A DNA stretch of 64,000 nucleotides from Pseudomonadota bacterium (GTDB lineage Bacteria > Pseudomonadota > Gammaproteobacteria > Burkholderiales > Burkholderiaceae_F). The notes under the pieces are model-generated. The model ran no database searches, was not told where the DNA came from, and saw nothing but the letters and a program-made list of their open reading frames with translations. Below, one piece after another: positions 44,235-54,298 of this stretch. The stretch spans positions 62,001 through 126,000 of the forward strand of contig JAKOQB010000187.1 of NCBI GenBank assembly GCA_029778535.1, given 5' to 3'. The translations under genes were made by a program, and so were the position numbers. Position 1 is the first letter of the stretch; each line of letters starts with the position of its first letter.

Positions 44235-46058
44235 ATGTTCAAGCATGCGATTCATTTTCTGCGCGCGGTCGCGGTCGGTGCCGTGCCGCTGCTGATCGCC
44301 GCGTGCGGCGGCAGCGCACCGGGCGGCGGTTCGACGTCGCAACCCGCCGCGGTCGACGCCACCGTCGTGTCCGGTACGGTCACGGGCTTCGGCAGCGTGA
44401 TCATCGACGGCGTCGAGTACGCCGAAGGCAGCGTCAGCGTCGCGCGCGATGTCGATCCGCGCGGTGAGACCGCGACCACGATGGCCGCCGTGAAAGTGGG
44501 CCAGCAGGTCGAGGCGAGCGTCGACGCCAGCGGCAAGGTGACCAAGTTGCTGGTCCGCGCGACGGTGATCGGCCCGGTTGATTCGGTCGATGTCGCCGGA
44601 TCGAGTTTCAAGGTCGTCGGTCAGACCGTGAAGGTCGTGACGAGCGGCGACGGCAGGACGATCTTCGAAGGCGTGGACGGACTGTCCGGGCTGAATGCCG
44701 GCGACTGGGTCGAGGTGCACGGCACGATCGACGCCGACAAGAACGTGCTCGCCACACGCGTCGAGGTGCAGCCGCCCGGCGGCGAAACCAAGGTGCGCGC
44801 CGGCGGCATCGTCAAGAATGTCGACGTAAATGCCAAGACGTTCAAGCTCGGCGACCTGACGATCAACTACGGCGGCGCGACGATCAAGCCCGACGGCGCG
44901 ACGATCGCCAACGACGAGATGGTGTTCGTGTTCAGCGACCAGCTGCCGGTGAACAACACGCTGACCGCCAAGGCGATCCGGGTGGCGAAGCAGCCGGCGC
45001 TGGAAGGTCGACGCTTCGTGATCGGTGGCCTCGTATCCGGCTACAACTCGATCTCCGACTTCAAGGTCAACGGCCTGGAGGTCGACGCGTCGAGCGCCGA
45101 GATCAAGGGCGGCAACGCGGCCGACATCATGAACATGGCGCTGGTGCGCGTCGAAGGAATGCTCGCCGGCACCGGGTCGTCGGCGGTGCTCAAGGCCACG
45201 CGCGTGACGATCATCCCGGCGTCCGAGCAGCGCGCGGTGATGCTGATCGGGCAGGTCACCGACTTCGTGTCGGCCGCCAGCTTCAAGGTGCGCGGCACGC
45301 CGGTCGACGCGAGCGCGTCGACCGTGGTGTTCAGGAATGGCACTGCCTCCGACCTGAAGGAAGGCGCGTTCGTCGCGGTCAAGGGCCACATCGACGGGAG
45401 CACGGTCAAGGCCGATCAGGTGAGCTTCCTGACGCCGCCGGTGGGCATGACGTTCAGGCTGTTCGGAGCCGTCAGCGACTTCAACCCGACGGCGAAGACG
45501 TTCAAGCTGCTCGGCATCCCGATGAAGCTCGCGGACAACGCGACCTTCACCGGCGGCGCGCTGGCAGATTTCGCCAACGGCAAACTGGTCGTGGTCAAGG
45601 GCAGTTTCGACGGCACGACGTTCGTCGTCACCGACGTGACGTTCAAGACGGGGCCGAGCGCGGTCCTGATCCGGTCCGAAGGCGCGGTCTCCGACGTGAC
45701 CGCGGCGAGCTTCAAGCTCAACGGCGCGACCTTCACGATCACGGCCCAGACGACGATCGTCAACGGGCCGCTCGCCAACGGGCAGCACGTGGAAGTCGAA
45801 GCCACGCTCGTCTCCGGCAACCTCGTCGCGCAGAGGGTCGAGGTACAGCCGGCGGCGGCCACGGCCTTGCTGATCGGGCCGATCACGGACTTCGCGTCGA
45901 AGTCGAACTTCAAGGTGCAGGGCCAGCCGGTCGACGCCAGCGCGGCGACCTTCGTCGGCGGCACCGATGCCGACCTGGCCAACGGCGCGCTGGTGCGTGT
46001 CGGAGGCACGCTCAATGCGGGCGTCGTGCAGGCGGCGAAGGTGACGTTCCTGCGCTAG
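44235..46058 (+). CDS. DUF5666 multi-repeat lipoprotein
   Basis: 607 residues. Signal peptide to lipobox PLLIAACGGS, then at least seven ~70-residue DUF5666 repeats, each with an SFKV-G--VDAS core: SSFKVVGQTVKV, SDFKVNGLEVDASS, ASFKVRGTPVDASAS, KTFKLLGIPMKL, ASFKLNGATFTI, SNFKVQGQPVDASA. Repeats alternate with V-V-G-GTxxxG strands and suggest a long all-beta, OB-like surface protein. The family is widespread in proteobacteria and its function is unknown. A terminator hairpin follows the stop by ~20 bp. Confidence 0.88.
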   Translation: MFKHAIHFLRAVAVGAVPLLIAACGGSAPGGGSTSQPAAVDATVVSGTVTGFGSVIIDGVEYAEGSVSVARDVDPRGETATTMAAVKVGQQVEASVDASGKVTKLLVRATVIGPVDSVDVAGSSFKVVGQTVKVVTSGDGRTIFEGVDGLSGLNAGDWVEVHGTIDADKNVLATRVEVQPPGGETKVRAGGIVKNVDVNAKTFKLGDLTINYGGATIKPDGATIANDEMVFVFSDQLPVNNTLTAKAIRVAKQPALEGRRFVIGGLVSGYNSISDFKVNGLEVDASSAEIKGGNAADIMNMALVRVEGMLAGTGSSAVLKATRVTIIPASEQRAVMLIGQVTDFVSAASFKVRGTPVDASASTVVFRNGTASDLKEGAFVAVKGHIDGSTVKADQVSFLTPPVGMTFRLFGAVSDFNPTAKTFKLLGIPMKLADNATFTGGALADFANGKLVVVKGSFDGTTFVVTDVTFKTGPSAVLIRSEGAVSDVTAASFKLNGATFTITAQTTIVNGPLANGQHVEVEATLVSGNLVAQRVEVQPAAATALLIGPITDFASKSNFKVQGQPVDASAATFVGGTDADLANGALVRVGGTLNAGVVQAAKVTFLR

Positions 46059-46078
46059 CGGGCGCCACTGCGGACACG

Positions 46079-46104
46079 GGGCCGGCCATTGCCGGCCCTC
46101 TTTC
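46079..46104 (+). terminator. Rho-independent-type terminator
   Basis: Stem GGGCCGGC (46079-46086), loop CATT, stem GCCGGCCC (46091-46098), then TCTTTC. It lies just after the DUF5666 gene stop (46058) and reaches the stop of the convergent patatin gene (46103). The T-rich side is on the plus strand, so it serves the DUF5666 gene. Confidence 0.7.
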
Positions 46105-47128
46105 ATTCGGGGAACAGCAGCGCGTCGACCGTGTCGGTCTCGGCGCCGCGGGCGCGCAGCGCGCGGTCGAGCCACGCGCCGGCGCGCACCTGGCCGTGCT
46201 CGAACAGCCGGTCGATCAGCGCGCGCTCGACGTTCATGCGGCTCGCGGCCGGCAATGCCGCGGTCAGGTCGCCGCCGTCGATCACGTGTACGCGCAGCCG
46301 GCGCAGCCGGCGCGTCGCGCGTCCGATCGGAAACCATTGCCGCCGTGCCGCGCGCCGCGCGGAAAGCACGCCCTGCAGCTCGGCGAAGAACGCGGCGGTG
46401 AAGCCGATCTCCGCCAGCCGCGCGTGGATTTCGTCGGCGCGCTCGGGCGCCACCGCGCGCCGCGCCGGGTGCATCGTCACCAGCACCAGATCGTCGGCCG
46501 CGCAGTGATCGATCAGCGAATACAGCGGCGGATTGGCGACCAGCCCGCCGTCCCAGTACGCCACGCCGTCGATCTCGACCGTGTGGTGCAGCCACGGCAG
46601 GCACGCGGAGGCGAGCAGTGCGTCGAGCGACAGCTCGCGCTCGTGAAACACGCGCAGCGTGCCGGTGTCGACGCGCGTGGCGGCGATGAAGAGTTTGATC
46701 GGACGCGCGGCGCGCACGCGTTCGAAGTCGATCGCGTCCGAGAGCAGCGTCCGCAGCGGATTGAGATCGAGCGGATTCCACTGCGGCGGCGCGAGCCAGC
46801 GCGTCATCATCAGCATGGCGCGCTGCGCGTAATCGGGCGCGGCGATCGCTTGTTCGGACAGCCGTTGCCAGAAGGCGCGCAGCGCCGTCCGCGCGCCGTC
46901 GGCACCGTCGCGCGCCAGCCCGTGCGCGAGCAGCGTTGCGTTGACCGCGCCGGCGCTGGCGCCGCTCGCGGCCTCGATCCCGATCCGGCCTTCGGCGAGC
47001 AGGCGGTCGAGCACGCCCCAGGTGAATGCGCCGTGCGAGCCGCCGCCCTGCAGGGCGAGGGCGATGCGTTTCGGTGCGGTTCGGAAGATCAATGTGTTTC
47101 CGTTACGGAACAACGACACGCCGACCAT
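46103..47128 (-). CDS. Patatin-like phospholipase
   Basis: 341 residues. Oxyanion-hole GGGSHG (28-33), nucleophile GASAG (Ser58) and catalytic Asp in the DGGLVANPP block make a complete Ser-Asp dyad. It also has the helical C-terminal part ending in an amphipathic stretch. The family hydrolyses acyl ester bonds of phospholipids; no signal peptide is present. It stands alone between a convergent and a co-directional gene. Confidence 0.9.
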   Translation of the reverse strand: MVGVSLFRNGNTLIFRTAPKRIALALQGGGSHGAFTWGVLDRLLAEGRIGIEAASGASAGAVNATLLAHGLARDGADGARTALRAFWQRLSEQAIAAPDYAQRAMLMMTRWLAPPQWNPLDLNPLRTLLSDAIDFERVRAARPIKLFIAATRVDTGTLRVFHERELSLDALLASACLPWLHHTVEIDGVAYWDGGLVANPPLYSLIDHCAADDLVLVTMHPARRAVAPERADEIHARLAEIGFTAAFFAELQGVLSARRAARRQWFPIGRATRRLRRLRVHVIDGGDLTAALPAASRMNVERALIDRLFEHGQVRAGAWLDRALRARGAETDTVDALLFPE

Positions 47129-47185
47129 AGATCAAGCGCGTTTCGCGCCGACTACCGCGATGACGGCACTTGAAACGTGTGACTT

Positions 47186-48135
47186 TCAGTACCCGCGCGC
47201 GCGTTCCACAAAGCCCGGCAGCGTTGCCGGCGATGCTCCCGCTTCGAGCCGCACGATCGCTTCCGCGATCTGCGCCGCGGCCGGCTCGCGCGGCGTGGGG
47301 CCGGACAGGTGCGGCGTGACAGTGATGCGCGGGTGGTGCCAGAACGGGTGCTCGCGCGGCAGCGGCTCGACGCGGAACACGTCGAGCACGGCGCTTCCGA
47401 GCTGGCCCGAGTCGAGCGCACGGATCAGATCCGCGTCGACGATCGTGCCGCCGCGGCCGACGTTGATCAGGTGTGCGCCGCGCGGCAGTTGCGCGAACAG
47501 CTTCGCATCGAGCAGATTCTCGGTTTCATTCGTCAGCGGCAGCACGTTGACGAGGAAGTTCGACTGCGCGAGGAACTCGCGCAGCCCGTCGGCTCCGGCG
47601 TAGCAGCGCACGCCGTCGATGCGTTTCTCGGTGCGCGACCAGCCGAGCGCCGGATAGCCGAACACGGTCACCGCGCGCGCGATGTACGCGCCGATCGCGC
47701 CGATCCCCATCACACCGACGGCGGGCGGCGTGCCGCGCGGCCGATCGACGTTCCAGTCGCGCAGTTTCTGCGGCCCGCCGAAGCGGTCGAGCCCGCGCGT
47801 GGCGCGCGCCAGATAGAAGCACACGTACTCGGCCATCTTCGGCGCCATGCCGGCGTCGACGAGGCGAATGATCGGCAGATCGGGCGGCAGCGCTGGATTC
47901 GTCAGCAATCCCTCGACGCCGGCGCCGACGTTGAACACCGCGCGCAGCCCTGTCTCGGTGGTGAAGAGTTCCGGCGGCGGCAGCCACACGACGGCGTAGC
48001 GCGCGTCGCGCGCACGGCCGTCGAACACCGCCACGTCCGCGTTCAGCCCCGCGGCGGCGAACGCGCCGGCGAGCGCATCGAGCCATGCGCTCTGCGCCAT
48101 GTTGCCGAGCGCGGCGACGATCGGAATCGGAGTGC

Positions 48136-48139
<4 letters not shown>
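47186..48139 (-). CDS. ghrA: Glyoxylate/hydroxypyruvate reductase A-like dehydrogenase
   Basis: 317 residues of the D-2-hydroxyacid dehydrogenase family, GhrA subgroup. NVGAGVEGLL, NAD(P)-binding GVMGIGAIGAYIARAV, LPLTNETENLLDAKLFAQLP, NVGRGGTIVDADLIRALDSG and the His of TPHLSGPTPRE are present, with Glu in FRVEPLPREHPFW. It would reduce glyoxylate or hydroxypyruvate. The ATG overlaps the stop of the methylcrotonyl-CoA carboxylase alpha gene by 4 bp, so it is co-translated with a liu gene, although not a known step of that pathway. Confidence 0.9.
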
Positions 48140-50139
<2,000 letters not shown>

Positions 50140-50161
50140 GGCGTGCGAGTGCGAGCGCCGG

Positions 50162-51229
50162 CTAGAGTTTGAAGACCTGTTTCAGGAAGGCGTCGACCGC
50201 CTTGGCCGCGTTTTCGCGCGCAGTGCGGTCGCCCTCGACCGACGCGCCGACCGCGGCGCAGTGGGTCTTGCTGAAGTTACCCACTTCTCCCGTCGGGATC
50301 GCGGCGCCGTCGCGGCGATCGCGAAACGTCAGCGCATCGACGTCGAACTCCAGCGGGCAGCCCTTGCGTGCCTTGGTGACGTTCGGCAACTGAATCCGGC
50401 GCGGGTTGCCGGAATCGAACTTGTGCCGCGCGCCCGGCAACAGCACGAACTGCGTCGGCGTGCCCGCCGCCTTGATCCGTTGCGCGAACTCCTGGCAGTC
50501 GCTCGCGTACGTATAGTCGTCTTCATCACCGTGCAGCCACAGCATCGGTGCCGGCCCGAACACGCCGGCCTTGACGGTCACCGACGTGATCCCGGTGCAG
50601 CCGCCCGCATACACCGGAATGTGGGCGGCGAAGCGCAGGCCGTCGCTGGTCAGGCCGGCGGCGATCTTGTTGACGGCTGTCCGCCAGGCGGCCGTGCCGC
50701 CGCGGGAGAACCCCATGATGGCGATGCGCTCGCGGTCGATGCCCGGATGGCTTGCGAGCAGCTTCAGTGCGGCGAACGCATCGGCAAGATCGGCGGAAAA
50801 AGGCACCTGGCTCTGATCCTCCGCGGTCGACTTCACCCCGCGCGGCCCGAAGATGTCGATGACGAAGACCGCGATGCCCTGGTCGTTGAGGCGCTTGCCC
50901 CAGAAGTCCGCCAGTTCCGGATAGACGCCGCCGGATCCGTGCACGAGCAACACGGCAGGCACCTTGGACGTCGCGCCGGTGCCCTTCGGCAGCAGCAACT
51001 GGCCGACAGCGGTCGCGGGCGGCCGTTGACGCGACCGATCCAGCACATCCGCCAGCGTGCGCGGCGTACTCGACAAGAAGCTGTAATTGCCGTTGCCCGG
51101 TGCGCCGGAAAAATCGGTCACCGCGATCGCATCTGCCGATTGCGCCGGCGCCGCGGCGGCGAGCGCGAGCATGGCAGTCAGAGCCGCGTTGGCCGCGGCG
51201 GCGGCAAGGCCGCTGGTCTTCTTGGTCAT
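50162..51229 (-). CDS. Exported dienelactone-hydrolase-family protein
   Basis: 355 residues. Signal peptide ending near AAAAPAQSADA, then an alpha/beta hydrolase: VPAVLLVHGSGGVYPE, nucleophile GFSRGG, Asp in LWLHGDEDDYTYASDCQEF and His in GARHKFDSGNPR. The triad is Ser-Asp-His rather than the Cys of true dienelactone hydrolases, so an exported esterase or carboxylesterase is likely. It lies 22 bp upstream of liuD on the same strand. Confidence 0.85.
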   Translation of the reverse strand: MTKKTSGLAAAAANAALTAMLALAAAAPAQSADAIAVTDFSGAPGNGNYSFLSSTPRTLADVLDRSRQRPPATAVGQLLLPKGTGATSKVPAVLLVHGSGGVYPELADFWGKRLNDQGIAVFVIDIFGPRGVKSTAEDQSQVPFSADLADAFAALKLLASHPGIDRERIAIMGFSRGGTAAWRTAVNKIAAGLTSDGLRFAAHIPVYAGGCTGITSVTVKAGVFGPAPMLWLHGDEDDYTYASDCQEFAQRIKAAGTPTQFVLLPGARHKFDSGNPRRIQLPNVTKARKGCPLEFDVDALTFRDRRDGAAIPTGEVGNFSKTHCAAVGASVEGDRTARENAAKAVDAFLKQVFKL

Positions 51230-51274
51230 GTCGCCTCCCTCCGTCCTGGTTGCAGTCCTGTCCGCTCCGCCGAG

Positions 51275-51901
51275 TCATCGCGTCGGCTGTTTGGATTCCG
51301 CGACGAACAACTGGCGCAGCAGTCGCGCGATGAAGCGAAACACCTTCGGCAGCAGCCAGATCGCGAGCAGCACCAGCGCGCCGACGATCGCCGCCGCGAT
51401 CAACGGGTGCGCGATCGCGAGCCACAGCAGGCCGCCGACCGCGAAGTCCTCCGCGGTTGACACGGCGATGTTGGAAAACGGTTCGGGCGATGTGTTGACG
51501 GCGGCACGCGTGCCCGCCTTGGTGAAGTGGCTGGTGGCGGCGAGCGTGCCGCCGAGGATCGCGGCGGCCGTGGCCCACGCCGCCTGATGGGCCACGCCGT
51601 CGCCGCCGAACACCGCGGCCGCGAGCGCCGCGCCCGCCGGAATGCGGATGAACGTGTGCACCGCGTCCCACAGCGAATCGACCGCCGGAATCTTGTCGGC
51701 GAAGAACTCGACCGCGACCATGAAGCCGGACGCCGCAAGCACCCACGGATGCGCGAGGATCTGCAATCCCGGCGGCAGCTGCGCGAGGTCGAACAAGCCG
51801 ATCAGGCCGACGACCAGCAGCACGAAGTACAGGCGGATGCCGCTGGCGAAGCCGAGCGCGGCAGCCAGCGCGATCAGTTGCGCGAGGTCGAGCTTGTCCA
51901 T
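51275..51901 (-). CDS. DUF4126 membrane protein
   Basis: 208 residues with five or six hydrophobic helices: LIALAAALGFASGIRLYFVL at the start, LVVGLIGLFDLAQLPPG, then VAVEFFADKIPAVDSLWDAV and TAAAILGGTLAATSHFTKAG. This matches DUF4126; function unknown. Its first 28 bases overlap the end of the 210-residue gene in another frame, so the two are coupled. Confidence 0.85.
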   Translation of the reverse strand: MDKLDLAQLIALAAALGFASGIRLYFVLLVVGLIGLFDLAQLPPGLQILAHPWVLAASGFMVAVEFFADKIPAVDSLWDAVHTFIRIPAGAALAAAVFGGDGVAHQAAWATAAAILGGTLAATSHFTKAGTRAAVNTSPEPFSNIAVSTAEDFAVGGLLWLAIAHPLIAAAIVGALVLLAIWLLPKVFRFIARLLRQLFVAESKQPTR

Positions 51902-52506
51902 CCGTCGTTTCCCCCCGCGAGCGCACCGGCCACGTCGATTCTCGTGGCGCGGATCAGCGGGAACCAGCCTGCGGCATCGATCTGCGCGTCGGCCCGCAGC
52001 GGGAAGTCCGCGCGCAGTGTATCCGGCGCGCGGCTGCGCCGTGCGGCGATGTCGAGTGTGAGCCGCGTGCCACGCGGGGCGGCGCGCAGCGCGGCCGTCA
52101 TCGCCGCGAACACGCGCCGGTCGGGCGCGGAGAGCGCGAGCACCGTCCATGCGCACCCGTCCTGCGCCGCGGGCAGCCGCGTGCCGCGCCGCTGCCCGCG
52201 CAGCGCGAACTCGAACGTGTCCGGGCGCGGCGCGCGCGCGGGCAGCGCGAGTTCGACGCGCAACGCGACGCCGGACACCCGCACGTCGCGGTGCATCGCC
52301 AGCGCCAGCCGCAGCGCGGACGGATCGATCGCGTCGGGGCTGCGCCACAGGCGCGCCATGCGCCACAGCCCGCGCAGCGCGAGCGACGCGCCCGGTCGCA
52401 GAAGGCACGCGCCAAGCGCCGCCAGCACGAAGCCCTCGCCGTCCGCCCGCCACGTCTGCCAGCCGGCGACGCCGAAGGTGCGCGTCAGTCGCAGGCGTTC
52501 GGACAT
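51874..52506 (-). CDS. Hypothetical protein, translation possibly hairpin-controlled
   Basis: 210 residues, no signal peptide or recognised domain; the first half contains a weakly hydrophobic Leu/Arg stretch (FVLAALGACLLRPGASLALR) and the rest alternates beta-like segments. The ribosome site GGAGATAGG just upstream of ATG 52506 lies inside one arm of the stem-loop 52509-52560, an unusual arrangement. It overlaps the DUF4126 gene by 28 bp. Confidence 0.65.
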   Translation of the reverse strand: MSERLRLTRTFGVAGWQTWRADGEGFVLAALGACLLRPGASLALRGLWRMARLWRSPDAIDPSALRLALAMHRDVRVSGVALRVELALPARAPRPDTFEFALRGQRRGTRLPAAQDGCAWTVLALSAPDRRVFAAMTAALRAAPRGTRLTLDIAARRSRAPDTLRADFPLRADAQIDAAGWFPLIRATRIDVAGALAGGNDGWTSSTSRN

Positions 52507-52508
52507 CA

Positions 52509-52560
52509 GAACCTATCTCCGAGCCTCAGGCGATCCATCGGAGACTCGGAGATAGGGTTC
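52509..52560 (-). promoter_or_regulatory. Stem-loop between liuC stop and next start, sequestering a ribosome site
   Basis: Arms GAACCTATCTCCGAG (52509-52523) and CTCGGAGATAGGGTTC (52545-52560) pair over 15 bp with one bulged G and a 21-base loop. It begins exactly at the liuC stop codon and ends 2 bp before the next gene's start codon. Read on the minus strand, the second arm to be transcribed carries GGAGATAGG, the only ribosome-site-like sequence before ATG 52506. It could terminate transcription or block translation; there is no T-run. Confidence 0.6.
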
Positions 52561-53393
52561 TACATTTCCTCGTCATCGCCTTCGGCCGCCGCGCGCTCGG
52601 CCTCGTACTCGGTGACCCAGCGCGCCTTGCGCTTCTCGAGATAGCTCTTCACGCCTTCGCGGCCGTCGTCGGACGCACGGATCTGCGCGATGCGCTCGGC
52701 CGTGTCGGCCACCAGCGCGTCGTCGATCGCGCGGTCCGCCACCTCGCGCACCAGCCGCTTGGCCTCGCGCACCGCGTGCTCGCTGGTCAGCATCAGCGCG
52801 CCGAGCGTTTCGTTGATCGCGCCGTCCAGCTCGTCTGGCGTCTTCAGATCGTGCACCAGCCCGAGTCGGAATGCCTCGGCGGCGTCGAACTTCTCCGCGG
52901 TCAGGAAGTAGCGGCGCGCGGCGTGGGCACCGATCGCGCGGATCACGTACGGGCCGATCGTGGCGGGCAGCAGTCCGAGCCTGGTTTCGGAGAGACAGAA
53001 GCTCGCGGTCGTGGCGGCGAACGCGATATCGCACGCGGCCACCAGCCCGATGCCGCCCGCGTATGCATCGCCGTGCACGCGCGCGATCACGGGCTTGGGA
53101 CACAGGTAGATCGTGCGCAGCATCTCGGCCAGCGCGCGCGCGTCGGCGCGGTTTTCCTCCAGCGAATACCCGCTCATGCGCCGCATCCAGTCGAGGTCCG
53201 CGCCGGCACAGAACGCCGGCCCTCGGCCTGCGAGCACGATCGCGCGCACGCCGGCGTCGGCGCCAAGCCGGGTGAACGCGGCGGCAAGCTCCGCGATCAT
53301 CGTTTCGTTGAACGCGTTGCGCACTCTCTCGCGCGCCATCCACACGACGGCCACGCGGTGGGCGATCGAGATTTCCAGCAGGTCGGTGCTCAT
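52560..53393 (-). CDS. liuC: Methylglutaconyl-CoA hydratase (enoyl-CoA hydratase family)
   Basis: 277 residues. Crotonase fold: RVRNAFNETMIAELAAAFTR, oxyanion-hole segments VLAGRGPAFCAGADLDWMRR and HGDAYAGGIGLVAACDIAFA, then SETRLGLLPATIGPYVIRAI with the active-site Glu region. The LDWMRRMSGYS stretch is typical of LiuC (3-methylglutaconyl-CoA hydratase). The start at 53393 overlaps the end of a small frame by 4 bp. It follows the acyl-CoA dehydrogenase and carbonic anhydrase genes on the same strand. Confidence 0.88.
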   Translation of the reverse strand: MSTDLLEISIAHRVAVVWMARERVRNAFNETMIAELAAAFTRLGADAGVRAIVLAGRGPAFCAGADLDWMRRMSGYSLEENRADARALAEMLRTIYLCPKPVIARVHGDAYAGGIGLVAACDIAFAATTASFCLSETRLGLLPATIGPYVIRAIGAHAARRYFLTAEKFDAAEAFRLGLVHDLKTPDELDGAINETLGALMLTSEHAVREAKRLVREVADRAIDDALVADTAERIAQIRASDDGREGVKSYLEKRKARWVTEYEAERAAAEGDDEEM

Positions 53394-53631
53394 TTCAGGA
53401 TCCTCGTGAAGAATGCATCCACTTCGCGCCGCGACCGCGCGCGGGCGGCGGGATTGCCGCCGGCATGGACGCCGCTCGCGTCGGCGCCGTTGGGAACGCC
53501 AGGATGGAAGCGTACCGGGCGCACCGGTTTCCCGCCTTGGCGGCAAACCAGTGCGCATCGGTGCGCGCGCCGTCGGAGCGCGCGATCGGCACCGGCCCGG
53601 CCATCGCCGCGCGCAGCCAATGCCGCGGCAT
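53390..53631 (-). pseudogene. Small degenerate frame(s) between carbonic anhydrase and liuC
   Basis: A 78-codon frame starts at ATG 53631, sharing one base with the carbonic anhydrase stop, and ends at 53395. A second frame ending at 53390 carries a hydrolase-like tail (REVDAFFTRILK, compare VDAFLKQVFKL of the hydrolase at 50162) and overlaps the liuC ATG. A frameshift in one former gene of about 80 codons, perhaps the end of an alpha/beta hydrolase, would explain both. Evidence is thin. Confidence 0.3.
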
Positions 53632-54293
53632 CAGCGCGGACGCGCCTGCAGACGCGCGGCGCGCTCGGTCAGCGCAGCTTCGAGATCATCGGGCGGCGCG
53701 TTCAGCGACCAGCCCAGGTCCTGCAGCAGACCATCCGCGAGCCCGTAGACCCAGCCGTGGACCGTCAGCGGCCGGCCCTCGCGCCACGTGCCGCGCACGA
53801 CGTTCGTACGGCACACGTTGCGCACCTGCTCGATCACGTTCAGCTCGCACAGCAGGTCCTCGTGGTGGCGCGCGTCCAGCGCCTTGAACGCGGCCGCGTG
53901 GCGCCGCTGCACGTCCTCGATGTGGCGCAGCCAGTGGTCGGCCACGCCCCGCAGCCCGCCGCCGAGCGCGCAGCGGATGCCGCTGCACTGGTAGTGGCCG
54001 ACGACGATCACGTGCTCGACATGCAGCAGTTCGATCGCGAACTGCAGCACCGACATGCAGTTGAAGTCGGTATGCGCGACCACGTTGGCGATGTTGCGGT
54101 GGACGAACAGTTCGCCCGGATCGAGCCCGACGATCTCGTTGGCCGGCACGCGGCTGTCGGCGCAGCCGATCCACAGGTATTTCGGCGCCTGCTGGCGCGC
54201 GAGCCGCGCGAAGAATTCGGGATCGTCGGCGCGCCGGCGCGCGGCCCATGCGCGGTTGCTGGCAAACAGTTCGGCAAGTTCTTCGGTCGGCAT
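53631..54293 (-). CDS. can: Beta-class carbonic anhydrase
   Basis: 220 residues. Zinc ligands Cys44 (CADSR), His100 and Cys103 (VGHYQCSG), and the Asp46/Arg48 pair are in place; FVHRNIANVVAHTDFNCMSV and HGWVYGLADGLLQDLG complete the Can signature. It interconverts CO2 and bicarbonate. Its position between the liu dehydrogenase and hydratase genes suggests supply of bicarbonate to the biotin-dependent carboxylases of this cluster. It starts 5 bp after the dehydrogenase stop. Confidence 0.93.
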   Translation of the reverse strand: MPTEELAELFASNRAWAARRRADDPEFFARLARQQAPKYLWIGCADSRVPANEIVGLDPGELFVHRNIANVVAHTDFNCMSVLQFAIELLHVEHVIVVGHYQCSGIRCALGGGLRGVADHWLRHIEDVQRRHAAAFKALDARHHEDLLCELNVIEQVRNVCRTNVVRGTWREGRPLTVHGWVYGLADGLLQDLGWSLNAPPDDLEAALTERAARLQARPR

Positions 54294-54298
54294 GGTCT

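Noticed and set aside
44220..46781. Open minus-strand frame of 853 codons
   Set aside because: Antisense to the DUF5666 and in another frame of the patatin gene; both real genes have clear signatures.
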